Origin: Paenibacillus polymyxa
GTDB lineage: Bacteria > Bacillota > Bacilli > Paenibacillales > Paenibacillaceae
NCBI RefSeq assembly: GCF_001719045.1
Contig: NZ_CP015423.1
Location: 4,587,501-4,651,500 of the forward strand
Reading direction: 5' to 3'
Length of the DNA: 64,000 nt
Shown: in pieces, positions 1-8,512 of the stretch
How positions within the stretch are numbered: position 1 is the stretch's first letter
Layout of the letters: the number at the start of each line of letters is the position of its first letter
The notes under the pieces: model-generated
Database searches by the model: none
Told to the model about the DNA's origin: nothing
What the model saw: the letters and a program-made list of their open reading frames with translations, nothing else
Position numbers and translations under genes: made by a program

Positions 1-1
1 C

Positions 2-1261
2 GGAAAGGATGGAACTATTATCCCTTTAGAGGATTTGATTCAAAAATATATGCCGAATCTGCAGAAGGTATTGAAGGAAGCACCTGAGTACAGATCCATG
101 ATAACCGCACAGGACGGGCACATTTATGCCTTTCCTTGGATTGAAGAACTGGGTTCTGAGAAGGAGAGCATTCATTCTGTAAACGACATGCCATGGATCA
201 ATGTGGAGTGGCTGAAAAAGCTGGGACTTAAAATGCCAAAAACCACCGAGGATTTAAAAAAAGTTCTGCTCGCATTTAAAAATGGCGACCCTAACGGAAA
301 TGGCCAAGCGGATGAAATCCCGCTGTCCTTTATGCTCAATAACGGCAATGAGGACCTGAATTTTCTGTTCGGATCATTCGGTCTTGGGGACAACGGCGAT
401 CATACGGTAGTGACCAATGAGGGGAAAGTGGTCTTCACTGCCGATCAGGATGGTTATAAAGAGGGGATTAAATATCTTAATGAGCTGTATAAGCTGAACC
501 TGATCGACGAAGAGTCATTCGAGCAGGATTACAATACGTATCTGGCCAAAGGCCAGAATGAAAAATATGGTCTCTACTTTCAATGGGATAAGGCGAACAT
601 CTCAGGAGATAACGATAAATATGAATTGATGAATCCGCTCGCCGGGCCAAGCGGTGAAGTCAATGTGACCCGCACGAACAATCTCGGCTTTGACCGGGGG
701 AGAATGGTGATTACCAGTGACAACAAAAATCTTGAGCTTACGGCAAAATGGATTGACCAACTGTATGATCCTATCCAGTCCGTACAGGACAACTGGGGCA
801 CCTACGGCGACAAAACTCAGCAGAACATTTTTGAATACGATGAAGCGAGTCATATGCTGAAGCATCTTCCGCTTAAGGGAACGGCCCCTGTCGAGCTGCG
901 GCAAAAAACGAATATCGGCGGTCCATTGGCAATTCTTGACGAGTATTACGGAAAAGTAACGACCAAGCCCGATGATGCAGTGGGACGGCTTAAGCTCATG
1001 AAGGAAAGACTCGTTCCTTATATGAAGGCTGACCATAATTTCCCGAAAGTCTTCTTCTCGCTGGAGGATCAGAAGCAGATCTCCACATTGGAAACCGATT
1101 TGTTTGCTTACGTTAACCGCAAGCGGGCGGAATGGATCAAGACGGGTAAAGTGGAAGAAGAATGGGCCGAATATAAAGCCGAGCTGTCCAGACTGGGGCT
1201 AGATAAATGGCTGAAAATCAAACAAAAAGGCTATGACAGATATCTTAAAGATCAAGGCTGA
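2..1261 (+). CDS. ABC transporter sugar-binding lipoprotein, C-terminal part (5' end outside window)
   Basis: The reading frame is open from base 2, so the gene starts before the window; the TTG at 35 is internal, not a start. About 420 residues are visible. They resemble family 1 extracellular solute-binding proteins of Paenibacillus (LipO/YtcQ-like), which bind an oligosaccharide outside the membrane and pass it to an ABC permease. Typical signs are the segment around WLKKLGLKMPKTTEDLKKVL and the basic, tryptophan-rich C terminus ending YDRYLKDQG. The signal peptide and lipobox are outside the window. A GH32 fructosidase follows 98 bases downstream, so a fructan or sucrose-type oligosaccharide is the inferred ligand. 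The substrate itself cannot be read from the sequence. Confidence 0.85.
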   Translation, partial: GKDGTIIPLEDLIQKYMPNLQKVLKEAPEYRSMITAQDGHIYAFPWIEELGSEKESIHSVNDMPWINVEWLKKLGLKMPKTTEDLKKVLLAFKNGDPNGNGQADEIPLSFMLNNGNEDLNFLFGSFGLGDNGDHTVVTNEGKVVFTADQDGYKEGIKYLNELYKLNLIDEESFEQDYNTYLAKGQNEKYGLYFQWDKANISGDNDKYELMNPLAGPSGEVNVTRTNNLGFDRGRMVITSDNKNLELTAKWIDQLYDPIQSVQDNWGTYGDKTQQNIFEYDEASHMLKHLPLKGTAPVELRQKTNIGGPLAILDEYYGKVTTKPDDAVGRLKLMKERLVPYMKADHNFPKVFFSLEDQKQISTLETDLFAYVNRKRAEWIKTGKVEEEWAEYKAELSRLGLDKWLKIKQKGYDRYLKDQG

Positions 1262-1359
1262 AACATTTAAATGGTAGTATCTCAAATTCATTTGCAAACG
1301 AGCAAACTCAAATTATTATGTTAAATACCTTATCAACAATCAAAAGGAGAGCGGATACT

Positions 1360-2898
1360 ATGAAAGAATTAAAAAGTAACTATAGTGAAACGTACAGGCC
1401 TCAATTTCATTATTCACCGGAGAAAAATTGGATGAACGATCCCAACGGCATGGTTTACTTTGAAGGAGAGTACCACCTGTTCTACCAGCATACCCCCCAT
1501 GATACGCAACCTGATTTTGGCAACATGCATTGGGGTCATGCGGTAAGCAAGGATCTAGTGCATTGGACTGAGCTTCCACCGGCAATTCCACCTGGGGAGG
1601 ACGGAGCGATCTTCTCGGGGAGTGCGGTGGTGGATAAGAACAATACCAGCGGATTTTTCGACGAGGAAGGATCAGGATTGGTTGCCATTTATACGAATGA
1701 GGGCAACAAGTCTCAGCCTGGAAAGCCGCAGGTGCAAAGCATTGCTTACAGCAAGGATAAGGGTCGAACCTGGACAAAATATGAAGGTAACCCGGTTTTA
1801 TTTCCAACGGACACGCTAGACTTTCGTGATCCGAAGGTGATTTGGCATGATGAATCATCAATGTGGATCATGGTTCTTGCCGTAAGGGACCGTGTAGAAT
1901 TTTACACATCTCCAAACCTGAAAGAATGGTCTTTTGCAAGCGAATTCGGTTCCGACATTCCGCATATCCACCGAGGTATATTTGAATGTCCTGATATATT
2001 TCGAATCCAAGTGGATGAGGATCTTAATACCACGAAGTGGATTCTGATGCTAAGCGTCGGGGATAGAAATGGTGTGAATCCAGACGATCCGGAACCACCG
2101 GCAGGCGGTTCTGGCATGATGTATTTCGTAGGCAGCTTTGACGGTAAGTCGTTCACGCCAGATGAAGCGTTGGAATCTATCGATACTATCAAATGGGTAG
2201 ACTATGGATCAGACTTTTACGCGGCCGTGTCCTGGAATGGCATTTCGAACGAAGACGGACGGAAAATTTGGATCGGCTGGATGAATAATTGGCGTTATGC
2301 TACCACGCTACCTTCAGAGGAATGGCGTGGCAAGATGTCAATTCCTCGTGAGCTACAGCTTAGAACTTATCCGGAGGGACTTCGCCTAATCCAAGCACCT
2401 ATAAATGAATTAAGTCAGCTAAGAAAACCGATTTTGTCTCTGCAAGACTTGACGATTAAGCCAGGTATGAACGTGTTGTCTGATATTTTCGCAGCCAAGG
2501 CAGAAATTATTGCAGAATTTGAAATCGGTACTGCCGTGGAATTCGGGTTTAAAGTACGGAAGTCCGCCAATCAAGAGACGATCATCGGATATAATATCAC
2601 GAATGGGGAATTGTTCGTCGATCGGACGAAGTCGAGCGCCACTGATTTTCATTCCGATTTCACAGCAATACACAAGGCCACTATGAAGCCAGAGCATGAG
2701 AGGATACAGTTGAGCATTTATCTGGATTGGTCAAGTGTCGAAGTCTTCGGCAATCATGGAAAAGCAATCATTTCAGACATGATATTTCCGGACTTCGAAA
2801 GTAAGGGTTTAGAACTCTACGCCATTGGTGGAGAACTAAGGGTCGTGTCGCTTCAGATCAATGATCTGGTAAGCATTTGGGGAAATGAGAATGTGTAG
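1360..2898 (+). CDS. GH32 beta-fructosidase (levanase / inulinase / sucrose-6-P hydrolase type)
   Basis: Hydrolyses beta-fructosides. The three GH32 signatures are present: WMNDPNG near residue 18 (nucleophile Asp), FRDPK near 155 and the ECPD motif near 212 (acid/base Glu). A C-terminal beta-sandwich domain follows (VEVFGNHGKAIISD). The start is ATG 1360 because AAAGGAGA lies 9 bases upstream; an in-frame ATG at 1318 has no ribosome-binding site. There is no signal peptide, so the enzyme is expected in the cytoplasm and would act on imported oligosaccharide, which fits the upstream solute-binding protein. About 512 residues is usual for SacC or exo-inulinase-like proteins. The exact substrate (levan, inulin, sucrose or sucrose-6-P) is not decided by sequence alone. 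Confidence 0.9.
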   Translation: MKELKSNYSETYRPQFHYSPEKNWMNDPNGMVYFEGEYHLFYQHTPHDTQPDFGNMHWGHAVSKDLVHWTELPPAIPPGEDGAIFSGSAVVDKNNTSGFFDEEGSGLVAIYTNEGNKSQPGKPQVQSIAYSKDKGRTWTKYEGNPVLFPTDTLDFRDPKVIWHDESSMWIMVLAVRDRVEFYTSPNLKEWSFASEFGSDIPHIHRGIFECPDIFRIQVDEDLNTTKWILMLSVGDRNGVNPDDPEPPAGGSGMMYFVGSFDGKSFTPDEALESIDTIKWVDYGSDFYAAVSWNGISNEDGRKIWIGWMNNWRYATTLPSEEWRGKMSIPRELQLRTYPEGLRLIQAPINELSQLRKPILSLQDLTIKPGMNVLSDIFAAKAEIIAEFEIGTAVEFGFKVRKSANQETIIGYNITNGELFVDRTKSSATDFHSDFTAIHKATMKPEHERIQLSIYLDWSSVEVFGNHGKAIISDMIFPDFESKGLELYAIGGELRVVSLQINDLVSIWGNENV

Positions 2899-2959
2899 AC
2901 GTTAACTATTGATATCATTCAAATTTTAATTATCTCACGAAGGAACTCATTGAGTAGCG

Positions 2960-2995
2960 AGTGTCAAATTGATTTTTCAATTTGACACTTTTTTA
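2960..2995 (+). terminator. Intrinsic terminator after GH32 gene
   Basis: A perfect 13-bp stem (AGTGTCAAATTGA at 2960-2972 with its complement at 2977-2989) with a TTTT loop is followed by a T run. It closes the sugar-uptake and fructosidase transcript. Confidence 0.9.
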
Positions 2996-3141
2996 TATTG
3001 GATAAGATAATGAGTTTGTGTAAGCTAGATAGCAATAAGACTGTTAAGACTTAATTGTAGATTCATTTTCGAATGAACCTCTCTCGAGTAAATTGTGTAT
3101 TCTTCTTATATAGACTTTTGGATACAAGGAGGCAACGTTCC

Positions 3142-3690
3142 GTGGATTCAATGCAGCATATTATTGGCTCTAATTTGGCTCAAATCAGGAAGACTAGAGG
3201 ATTAAGTTTGGATAAGGTGGCTGAACTGACAGGGGTCAGCAAAGGGATGCTGGCTCAGATTGAGAAGGGGAAATCCAATCCTACGGTAACAACCCTTTGG
3301 AAAATTGCGAACGGTTTGCATGTATCCTTCTCCACCTTTCTCAAAGAAGACCCGCCGCAAATCACGAAAATTCGGAGGGAAGACCTGCATCCGGTTATTG
3401 ATGAGGACGGTAACTATTTTGTTTACCCTGTATTCCCGTATCACGCTGAAAAGAAGTTTGAGGTGTTCACGGTAAGTCTGAAGCCAGGCTTTACACACCA
3501 GGCAGAGAAGCATCTGGGTGAGGAAACGATTCTCATGATCCGTGGGGAGATGTACTTTGAAATGCAGGGGCAACAGCTCAAGCTGAGTGCAGGGGATGCC
3601 GTGCAATTTCAAGTATCTGACATACATACCTACCGCAATGATTCGGAAGAGGATGCCGATTTTTATGTATTGATTTATTATGCGGATTAG
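3142..3690 (+). CDS. XRE-family regulator with C-terminal cupin domain
   Basis: An N-terminal helix-turn-helix (IGSNLAQIRKTRGLSLDKVA, then SKGMLAQIEKGKSNPTVTTL) is joined to a C-terminal cupin (GEETILMIRGEMYFEM ... LSAGDAVQF). This is the architecture of small-molecule-responsive repressors such as PuuR, SutR or YgiT-like MerR/XRE-cupin proteins. The frame is open from 3073, but the best start is GTG 3142, nine bases after AAGGAGG (3126-3132); ATG 3151 is the alternative. The effector is unknown. It is monocistronic, lying between the GH32 terminator and a thioesterase gene, and may regulate either neighbour. Confidence 0.85.
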   Translation: MDSMQHIIGSNLAQIRKTRGLSLDKVAELTGVSKGMLAQIEKGKSNPTVTTLWKIANGLHVSFSTFLKEDPPQITKIRREDLHPVIDEDGNYFVYPVFPYHAEKKFEVFTVSLKPGFTHQAEKHLGEETILMIRGEMYFEMQGQQLKLSAGDAVQFQVSDIHTYRNDSEEDADFYVLIYYAD

Positions 3691-3790
3691 TGGGATGATT
3701 AGCATAGTCTAAAACAGGCTTCCACATCAGGATTTTGCAAAATCCAGAGATATAAAAAGAGAGCAACGAGGAAAAGAGAGGAAAGAACCC

Positions 3791-4306
3791 ATGGAAAGCA
3801 AGTACATCCGAGAAACCTACTGCTTCAAGACGTCCCGAGTATTTCCCAACGATATCAACAATCATAACACGCTCTTCGGCGGCCGATTGATGTCGTATAT
3901 CGACGATATCGCATCTATTGCAGCTGCTAAGCTGTGTCGTACGAACACAGTTACAGCCTCTACGGATTCGGTGGATTTTTTGCTACCTATCCATCCGAGT
4001 GATTCTGTCACGCTGGAAGCGTTCGTAACCTGGACAGGCCGCAGCTCGATGGAGGTGTTCGTAAAGGTAATTCGTGAAGGACTGATGACTGGCGACCGAA
4101 AAATCGCAGCCACCGCCTTCCTGACCTTTGTGGCTTTGGACGAGAACAACCGTAAGGTGACCGTGCCGCAGGTGATTCCAGAAACAGAAGAGCAGTTACA
4201 ATTGCACCAGACGGCTCCATCTCGCGCAGCCATACGGCGTCAGCGGAGGGAAGAAAGCAAGCAGCTGGCTAGTTTTCTGACAACAGATTATCCGTGGGAA
4301 CTGTAA
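3791..4306 (+). CDS. Acyl-CoA thioesterase, hotdog fold (YkhA-like)
   Basis: Hydrolyses acyl-CoA to free acid and CoA in the cytoplasm. The 171 residues match the BACH/YkhA group of hotdog thioesterases. They contain the segment NDINNHNTLFGGRLMSYID, in which the Asn/Asp-rich turn and FGG precede the central helix, then TASTDSVDFLLPI and the strand YVTWTGRSSMEVFVKV-like region. The C-terminal tail is charged (RRQRREESKQ). GAGGAAAG precedes the ATG. No operon partner is evident; a bidirectional terminator follows. Confidence 0.88.
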   Translation: MESKYIRETYCFKTSRVFPNDINNHNTLFGGRLMSYIDDIASIAAAKLCRTNTVTASTDSVDFLLPIHPSDSVTLEAFVTWTGRSSMEVFVKVIREGLMTGDRKIAATAFLTFVALDENNRKVTVPQVIPETEEQLQLHQTAPSRAAIRRQRREESKQLASFLTTDYPWEL

Positions 4307-4341
4307 CGTACTAGAGATTATCAATTTCATCGTTTTACGTA

Positions 4342-4402
4342 AAAAGGAGCCGTCTTTTCCGGTAGCAGTCGACCATGATCTGCTTGGAATACGGCTCCTT
4401 TT
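4342..4402. terminator. Bidirectional terminator between convergent genes
   Basis: AAAAGGAGCCGT (4342-4353) pairs with ACGGCTCCTTTT (4391-4402). A-rich and T-rich flanks on both sides let it serve both the thioesterase gene and the convergent GH43 gene. Confidence 0.85.
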
Positions 4403-4416
4403 GAAAATAACTTGAG

Positions 4417-5883
4417 CTATTCTACTTTAACTACACGGAAATGCTGATTTGTCCCATCGTTATCGCCCCATTGAATGGCTTTAGCTCCATCGGCGGTGGC
4501 GCCTTCAGAAATATCGATCAGCTTGCCGGTTGCCCGATTTTTCAGCTTGTAATAACCACCGGTTACGGATACTAATTGCCAATGCTGACTGGACCAGCCT
4601 CCGTCGCTCCACTGCTCAATAACTGTACCGTCTGTTGTCGTACCGCTTTCAACACCAATTAGCTTTCCGCTGTTGCGGTTTATAATTTTATAATATCCGC
4701 TGCCTGCATCCTTGAGCTGCCATTGCTGGTTTGCTGCCCCGGAATTTGCACGCTGCTCCAGATCTGCGCCGTCCGTCGTTGTATTGCCCATAATGCTTAG
4801 TGGCTTATTGCTCTTGCGATTCACTAGCTGATAATAGTCATCCGGATCAATGGCAATTGGCGTCGTTATCCCCTCGACCACACCACTGGCGGTGTCAATA
4901 TTAATGCTGTCGAACCAATCCATGGCTAATGAAGTCGCTGTTGGAAAACGCAGTGGCAACCATACATATTGAGAATCCTGCACAGGACCGCTCCACGCAC
5001 CCGCCCAACGGTCGCCCAAATACAGGTATGAAGTTGTCTGGGCACCTTCAACAGGGATCACGTAAGCCGACTGTGAACCATATGTCGTACCGTCCCCGAA
5101 GTTTATCGTATTACTCCAGGTTCCTTCAATGCTGGATGCGGTAGCATACTTGGCCTGATTGGGATTCCAGCCGGTTGCCCCGGATGTAATCAGGAAGTAG
5201 ACGTCTCCTTTTTTGAACATCGCCGGAGCTTCACGATATTGTCCAGGCCAAAGTGTAGTCACCAGCGATTCAACTTGCAGAAAATCCGGTGTCAGACGAT
5301 AAATGTTCAGATCTGCGTTTACCCGGGTAGCCGAAATGAGGTAAGCTGTACCGTTATCGTTGTATACGGTCATATCGCGTGAATCGTAATCCAGAGGACG
5401 GAAGCTGCCCTGATACGTGTAATCGCCGTCCACCGTATCGGAAGAGGCGACAGCCACTCGGGCTTCGTTGTAATTAACCCCATTTTCCTTGTGCATCCAT
5501 AATACGTATTTACGTGTTTTTTCATTATAAATCACTTTCGGACGTTCAATATTCGAAACATTCAGCTCTACGGCGGAGCTGCTGGTCAGTACGTTTTTAC
5601 GAAACTCCCAGTTTTTTAAATCAGAGGAACGGTAGGCGGATACCGCCTTGAACGTGCCGTTGGGATTACGATTTTCACCAAACCAATAATAGTAACCTTC
5701 TACTTTAATCATACCACCCCCATGGGTATGGACCACGTTTCCATCTGTATCTTTAAACTGAATGCCATTCACAACATTCGCTGAAGCGGCTGAAGCGATC
5801 TTAGGTGAAAACATCTGAAAAATGCTCAACGTCAGCAAAATAGAGAGCATAATACACAGCAAGCGGGCAAAATCATATTTCAT
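4417..5883 (-). CDS. Secreted GH43 (subfamily 24-like) glycosidase with ricin-B lectin domain
   Basis: Likely an exo-beta-1,3-galactanase. Residues 1-32 form a signal peptide (hydrophobic core, then KIASAAS). The catalytic five-bladed part covers about 37-330, starting FKDTDGNVVHTHGGG and YYYWFGENRNPNG, which is the hallmark of GH43_24 exo-beta-1,3-galactanases. Residues about 350-488 form a CBM13/ricin-type beta-trefoil with repeated Q-x-W motifs (NQQWQL, SQHWQL, NQHFRV). The same GH43-CBM13 arrangement is known from clostridial 1,3-galactanase. GAGGAGG lies before the ATG. It is expected to be exported and to act on arabinogalactan side chains. A cre-like site just upstream suggests carbon catabolite control. 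The substrate is inferred from family membership. Confidence 0.85.
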   Translation of the reverse strand: MKYDFARLLCIMLSILLTLSIFQMFSPKIASAASANVVNGIQFKDTDGNVVHTHGGGMIKVEGYYYWFGENRNPNGTFKAVSAYRSSDLKNWEFRKNVLTSSSAVELNVSNIERPKVIYNEKTRKYVLWMHKENGVNYNEARVAVASSDTVDGDYTYQGSFRPLDYDSRDMTVYNDNGTAYLISATRVNADLNIYRLTPDFLQVESLVTTLWPGQYREAPAMFKKGDVYFLITSGATGWNPNQAKYATASSIEGTWSNTINFGDGTTYGSQSAYVIPVEGAQTTSYLYLGDRWAGAWSGPVQDSQYVWLPLRFPTATSLAMDWFDSINIDTASGVVEGITTPIAIDPDDYYQLVNRKSNKPLSIMGNTTTDGADLEQRANSGAANQQWQLKDAGSGYYKIINRNSGKLIGVESGTTTDGTVIEQWSDGGWSSQHWQLVSVTGGYYKLKNRATGKLIDISEGATADGAKAIQWGDNDGTNQHFRVVKVE

Positions 5884-5910
5884 TGTTTCGTCCTCCTCTG
5901 TATGTGTTAT

Positions 5911-5926
5911 TTTAAAGCGCTTTCAT
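5911..5926 (-). promoter_or_regulatory. Candidate CcpA cre site
   Basis: On the minus strand the site reads ATGAAAGCGCTTTAAA, which fits the cre consensus WTGNNARCGNWWWCAW at all but one conserved position. It lies 28 bases upstream of the secreted GH43 gene, as expected for catabolite repression. Confidence 0.6.
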
Positions 5927-6109
5927 TAATGGACTCTATGAAGTATTTTTAATAGAGCTACTTATCCCAATTGTATCCATATTGAATTGAAAGTGCTAGA
6001 GTAGTATATTGACCATGTACACGGCACACGCCATCCATATCTAACAGACTTCATCGAACGGTGAGTGTTACAAACTGGCTGATATTCATTAGGTATACAG
6101 GAGGCAACC

Positions 6110-6808
6110 ATGAAAATATACGCGATTGATACGAGCAAGCCGGAGGCTGAGGAGCATTACGAATCACTGGTAAATCAGGTTTCGCTGGAAAAGCAGCACA
6201 AGTTAGATCGTTTTTTACATCGGGAAGATGCTTTGAGGGGGTTATATGCCGATGTGCTGCTGAGATGGTTGGCCTGCCGGCAATTGAAGGTATCTAATGC
6301 CAGTCTTCAATTTACATACAATGCATTCGGTAAGCCTTCCTTGATCAATGCACCCGCATTCCATTTTAATGTTTCTCACTCGGGAAAATGGGTGGTATGC
6401 GCTATTGATGATCACCCGCTTGGAATCGACATTGAACAGCTCCGTCCTATTGATTTTGCGGTAGGTAGAGTGTGCTTTTCAGACACAGAGTATGATGCGT
6501 TAATGCGTCAGGACGCAGACAGCCGCTTATCGTATTTTTACGACCTATGGACGCTTAAGGAAAGCTTTGTGAAGGCCGAGGGGCAGGGACTAACCCTACC
6601 GTTGAAGTCTTTTTCATTCGAGCTGAAGGCACAGCCATTCATAGGCTTCACGACAGAGGGCTTTACCACCGAGTATTGTCATTTTAAGCAGTATGAGCTG
6701 GATCAGGATTATAAAATGGCTGTCTGTGCAGCTCATGACCAATTTGCCCAGCAGGTGCAGCAGATAGATATAAATACACTACGCTTGGAAGTGGCAACAC
6801 AGGCGTAA
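6110..6808 (+). CDS. sfp: 4'-phosphopantetheinyl transferase, Sfp type
   Basis: Transfers the phosphopantetheine arm of CoA to carrier proteins of non-ribosomal peptide and polyketide synthases. Sfp motifs are present: FNVSHSGKWVVCA, the metal-binding GIDIEQ, and WTLKESFVKAEGQGL. Length 232 is typical of the Sfp class rather than the shorter AcpS class. AGGAGG lies seven bases before ATG 6110. It stands just upstream of an amidohydrolase gene on the same strand, about 40 bases away. No synthase genes lie in the window, so its targets are presumably elsewhere. Confidence 0.92.
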   Translation: MKIYAIDTSKPEAEEHYESLVNQVSLEKQHKLDRFLHREDALRGLYADVLLRWLACRQLKVSNASLQFTYNAFGKPSLINAPAFHFNVSHSGKWVVCAIDDHPLGIDIEQLRPIDFAVGRVCFSDTEYDALMRQDADSRLSYFYDLWTLKESFVKAEGQGLTLPLKSFSFELKAQPFIGFTTEGFTTEYCHFKQYELDQDYKMAVCAAHDQFAQQVQQIDINTLRLEVATQA

Positions 6809-6847
6809 TATGAAGTGGATATGCGTATAGTTGAATAAAGGAGATGA

Positions 6848-8443
6848 GTGGCGTTGACATTCGTTTTGTTCAAGCACGGCCGGTTGTATGGGGAGTGGGC
6901 TTCCAAAGGAGACTCTATCGTTGTACAGCATGGACGGATACAGGCCATCGGGTATGCTCGGGAGCTTGAATTACAGTTGTCCGGTAAGGAATATGAAACT
7001 GTGGATTGGGAAGACGCCTATGTACTGCCAGGCTTAACCGATTCACATATGCATTTGTCTATGCATGGTATGAAGCTGGCTATGCTGGATTTAACATCAG
7101 CTACCTCCAAGGAAGAGATGCTGGCTATGCTGCGCAAACGGGTCGCTGTAACACCGCCAGGAGAATGGATTTTAGGACTCAACTGGAATGAAAATGCGTT
7201 TATTCCTGTTGAAATACCGGATATAGCCGAGCTGGATGCCATTACAGATCAGCATCCGGTATATCTCACTCGTACGTGCTTTCATACGTTCTTGGCCAAT
7301 TCAGAGGCATTTCGACGTGCGGGTATTAACGAGGACACCCCTGACCCGGCTTCGGGAGCCTATGGGCGAGATGCAGATGGACGGTTGAACGGATTGATTT
7401 ATGAGGAAGCATCCTTTGCCTTTACTAGCGTGCAGCCAGAGCCGGATTATTCGGTTAAGAAGGATACGATTCGGCGGGCTTGCATGGATGCGCTAAGGCT
7501 TGGTTTGACTGCTGCGCACACAGAGGATTTACGTTTTTTGGGCAGCGTGGAGACGATGCAGCAAATTTACAGGGAGCTGAGGGAAGAAGGTCTTCCTTTT
7601 CGCACACACCAGCTTATCTATCATCCATTTTTGGAAGAAGCGAAAGTGCAAGGGCTGCGTGCAGGTACCGGAAATGAATGGTTTAAAATCGGTGCGATTA
7701 AAATGTTTGCCGATGGCGCTATTGGTGGAAGAACGGCATTATTATCCGAACCTTATAGTGATGCTCCACATACCTGTGGAATGGCGATCCAACCGCAGCC
7801 AGAGCTGAATCAGATGGTGGCTGCGGTCAGAGCAACAGGCTATCCGGTGGCTGTGCATGCCATAGGGGATGGGGCGGCGCACATGATTTTGACAGCGATG
7901 GAGGCTCATGCGCTCACGGGGGAAAGCGGTTTGCCAGACCGCCTGATCCATGGACAGGTGCTTAGGGGTGATTTGGTCAAGAGAATGGCGAAGCTGCCGC
8001 TGATCGCGGACATCCAGCCCCGTTTTGTCGCAAGTGACTTCCCTTGGGTACTGGATCGGGTGGGGAAAGAACGGACTGAATATTTATATGCCTGGAAAAA
8101 GCTACTGGAAGCAGGCATTCCATGTGCTGGAGGTAGTGACGCGCCGATTGAGCCGTTAAACCCTTTTCTTGGTATTCATGCGGCCGTGACTCGTGCCAAG
8201 CCGGAAGAAATGCATGAGGGCTATCTTCCCGCTGAAAAGCTGGATGTACATGAAGCCATTCGTTTGTTTACCACGGGAAGCGCGGTAGCAGCCGGTGAGG
8301 CTGATGAAAGAGGGACGATAGCTGAAGGGAAAGCCGCTGACTTTACAGTCATTGACCGTGATGTATCGGAAAGTCCGCAAGCTTTACTTGATGTTAAGGT
8401 ACGAATGACAATTGTAAACGGGAAAGTTGCATATCGGTCATAG
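6848..8443 (+). CDS. Amidohydrolase family protein (YtcJ / NfdA-like)
   Basis: A cytoplasmic metal-dependent hydrolase of the amidohydrolase superfamily (Amidohydro_3). The N-terminal metal motif is TDSHMHLS near residue 60. Other family signatures are KMFADGAIGGRTA, VAVHAIGDGA (His) and the terminal metal-binding Asp in GGSDAPIEPLNP. Length 531 matches the YtcJ/N-substituted formamide deformylase group, whose substrates are poorly defined. The GTG at 6848 lies only four bases after AAAGGAG (6837-6843); the in-frame TTG at 6854 is equally plausible. Probably co-transcribed with sfp. Confidence 0.82.
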   Translation: MALTFVLFKHGRLYGEWASKGDSIVVQHGRIQAIGYARELELQLSGKEYETVDWEDAYVLPGLTDSHMHLSMHGMKLAMLDLTSATSKEEMLAMLRKRVAVTPPGEWILGLNWNENAFIPVEIPDIAELDAITDQHPVYLTRTCFHTFLANSEAFRRAGINEDTPDPASGAYGRDADGRLNGLIYEEASFAFTSVQPEPDYSVKKDTIRRACMDALRLGLTAAHTEDLRFLGSVETMQQIYRELREEGLPFRTHQLIYHPFLEEAKVQGLRAGTGNEWFKIGAIKMFADGAIGGRTALLSEPYSDAPHTCGMAIQPQPELNQMVAAVRATGYPVAVHAIGDGAAHMILTAMEAHALTGESGLPDRLIHGQVLRGDLVKRMAKLPLIADIQPRFVASDFPWVLDRVGKERTEYLYAWKKLLEAGIPCAGGSDAPIEPLNPFLGIHAAVTRAKPEEMHEGYLPAEKLDVHEAIRLFTTGSAVAAGEADERGTIAEGKAADFTVIDRDVSESPQALLDVKVRMTIVNGKVAYRS

Positions 8444-8465
8444 GCTTGTGATAAGTATATATGCC

Positions 8466-8510
8466 AAAAGCCTTCAACTTCACTTTTCATGTGAGGTTGA
8501 AGGCTTTATA
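8466..8510. terminator. Bidirectional terminator
   Basis: AAAAGCCTTCAAC pairs with GTTGAAGGCTTT around an AT-rich loop. It serves the amidohydrolase gene and the convergent SLH-GH18 gene. Confidence 0.85.
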
Positions 8511-8512
8511 TT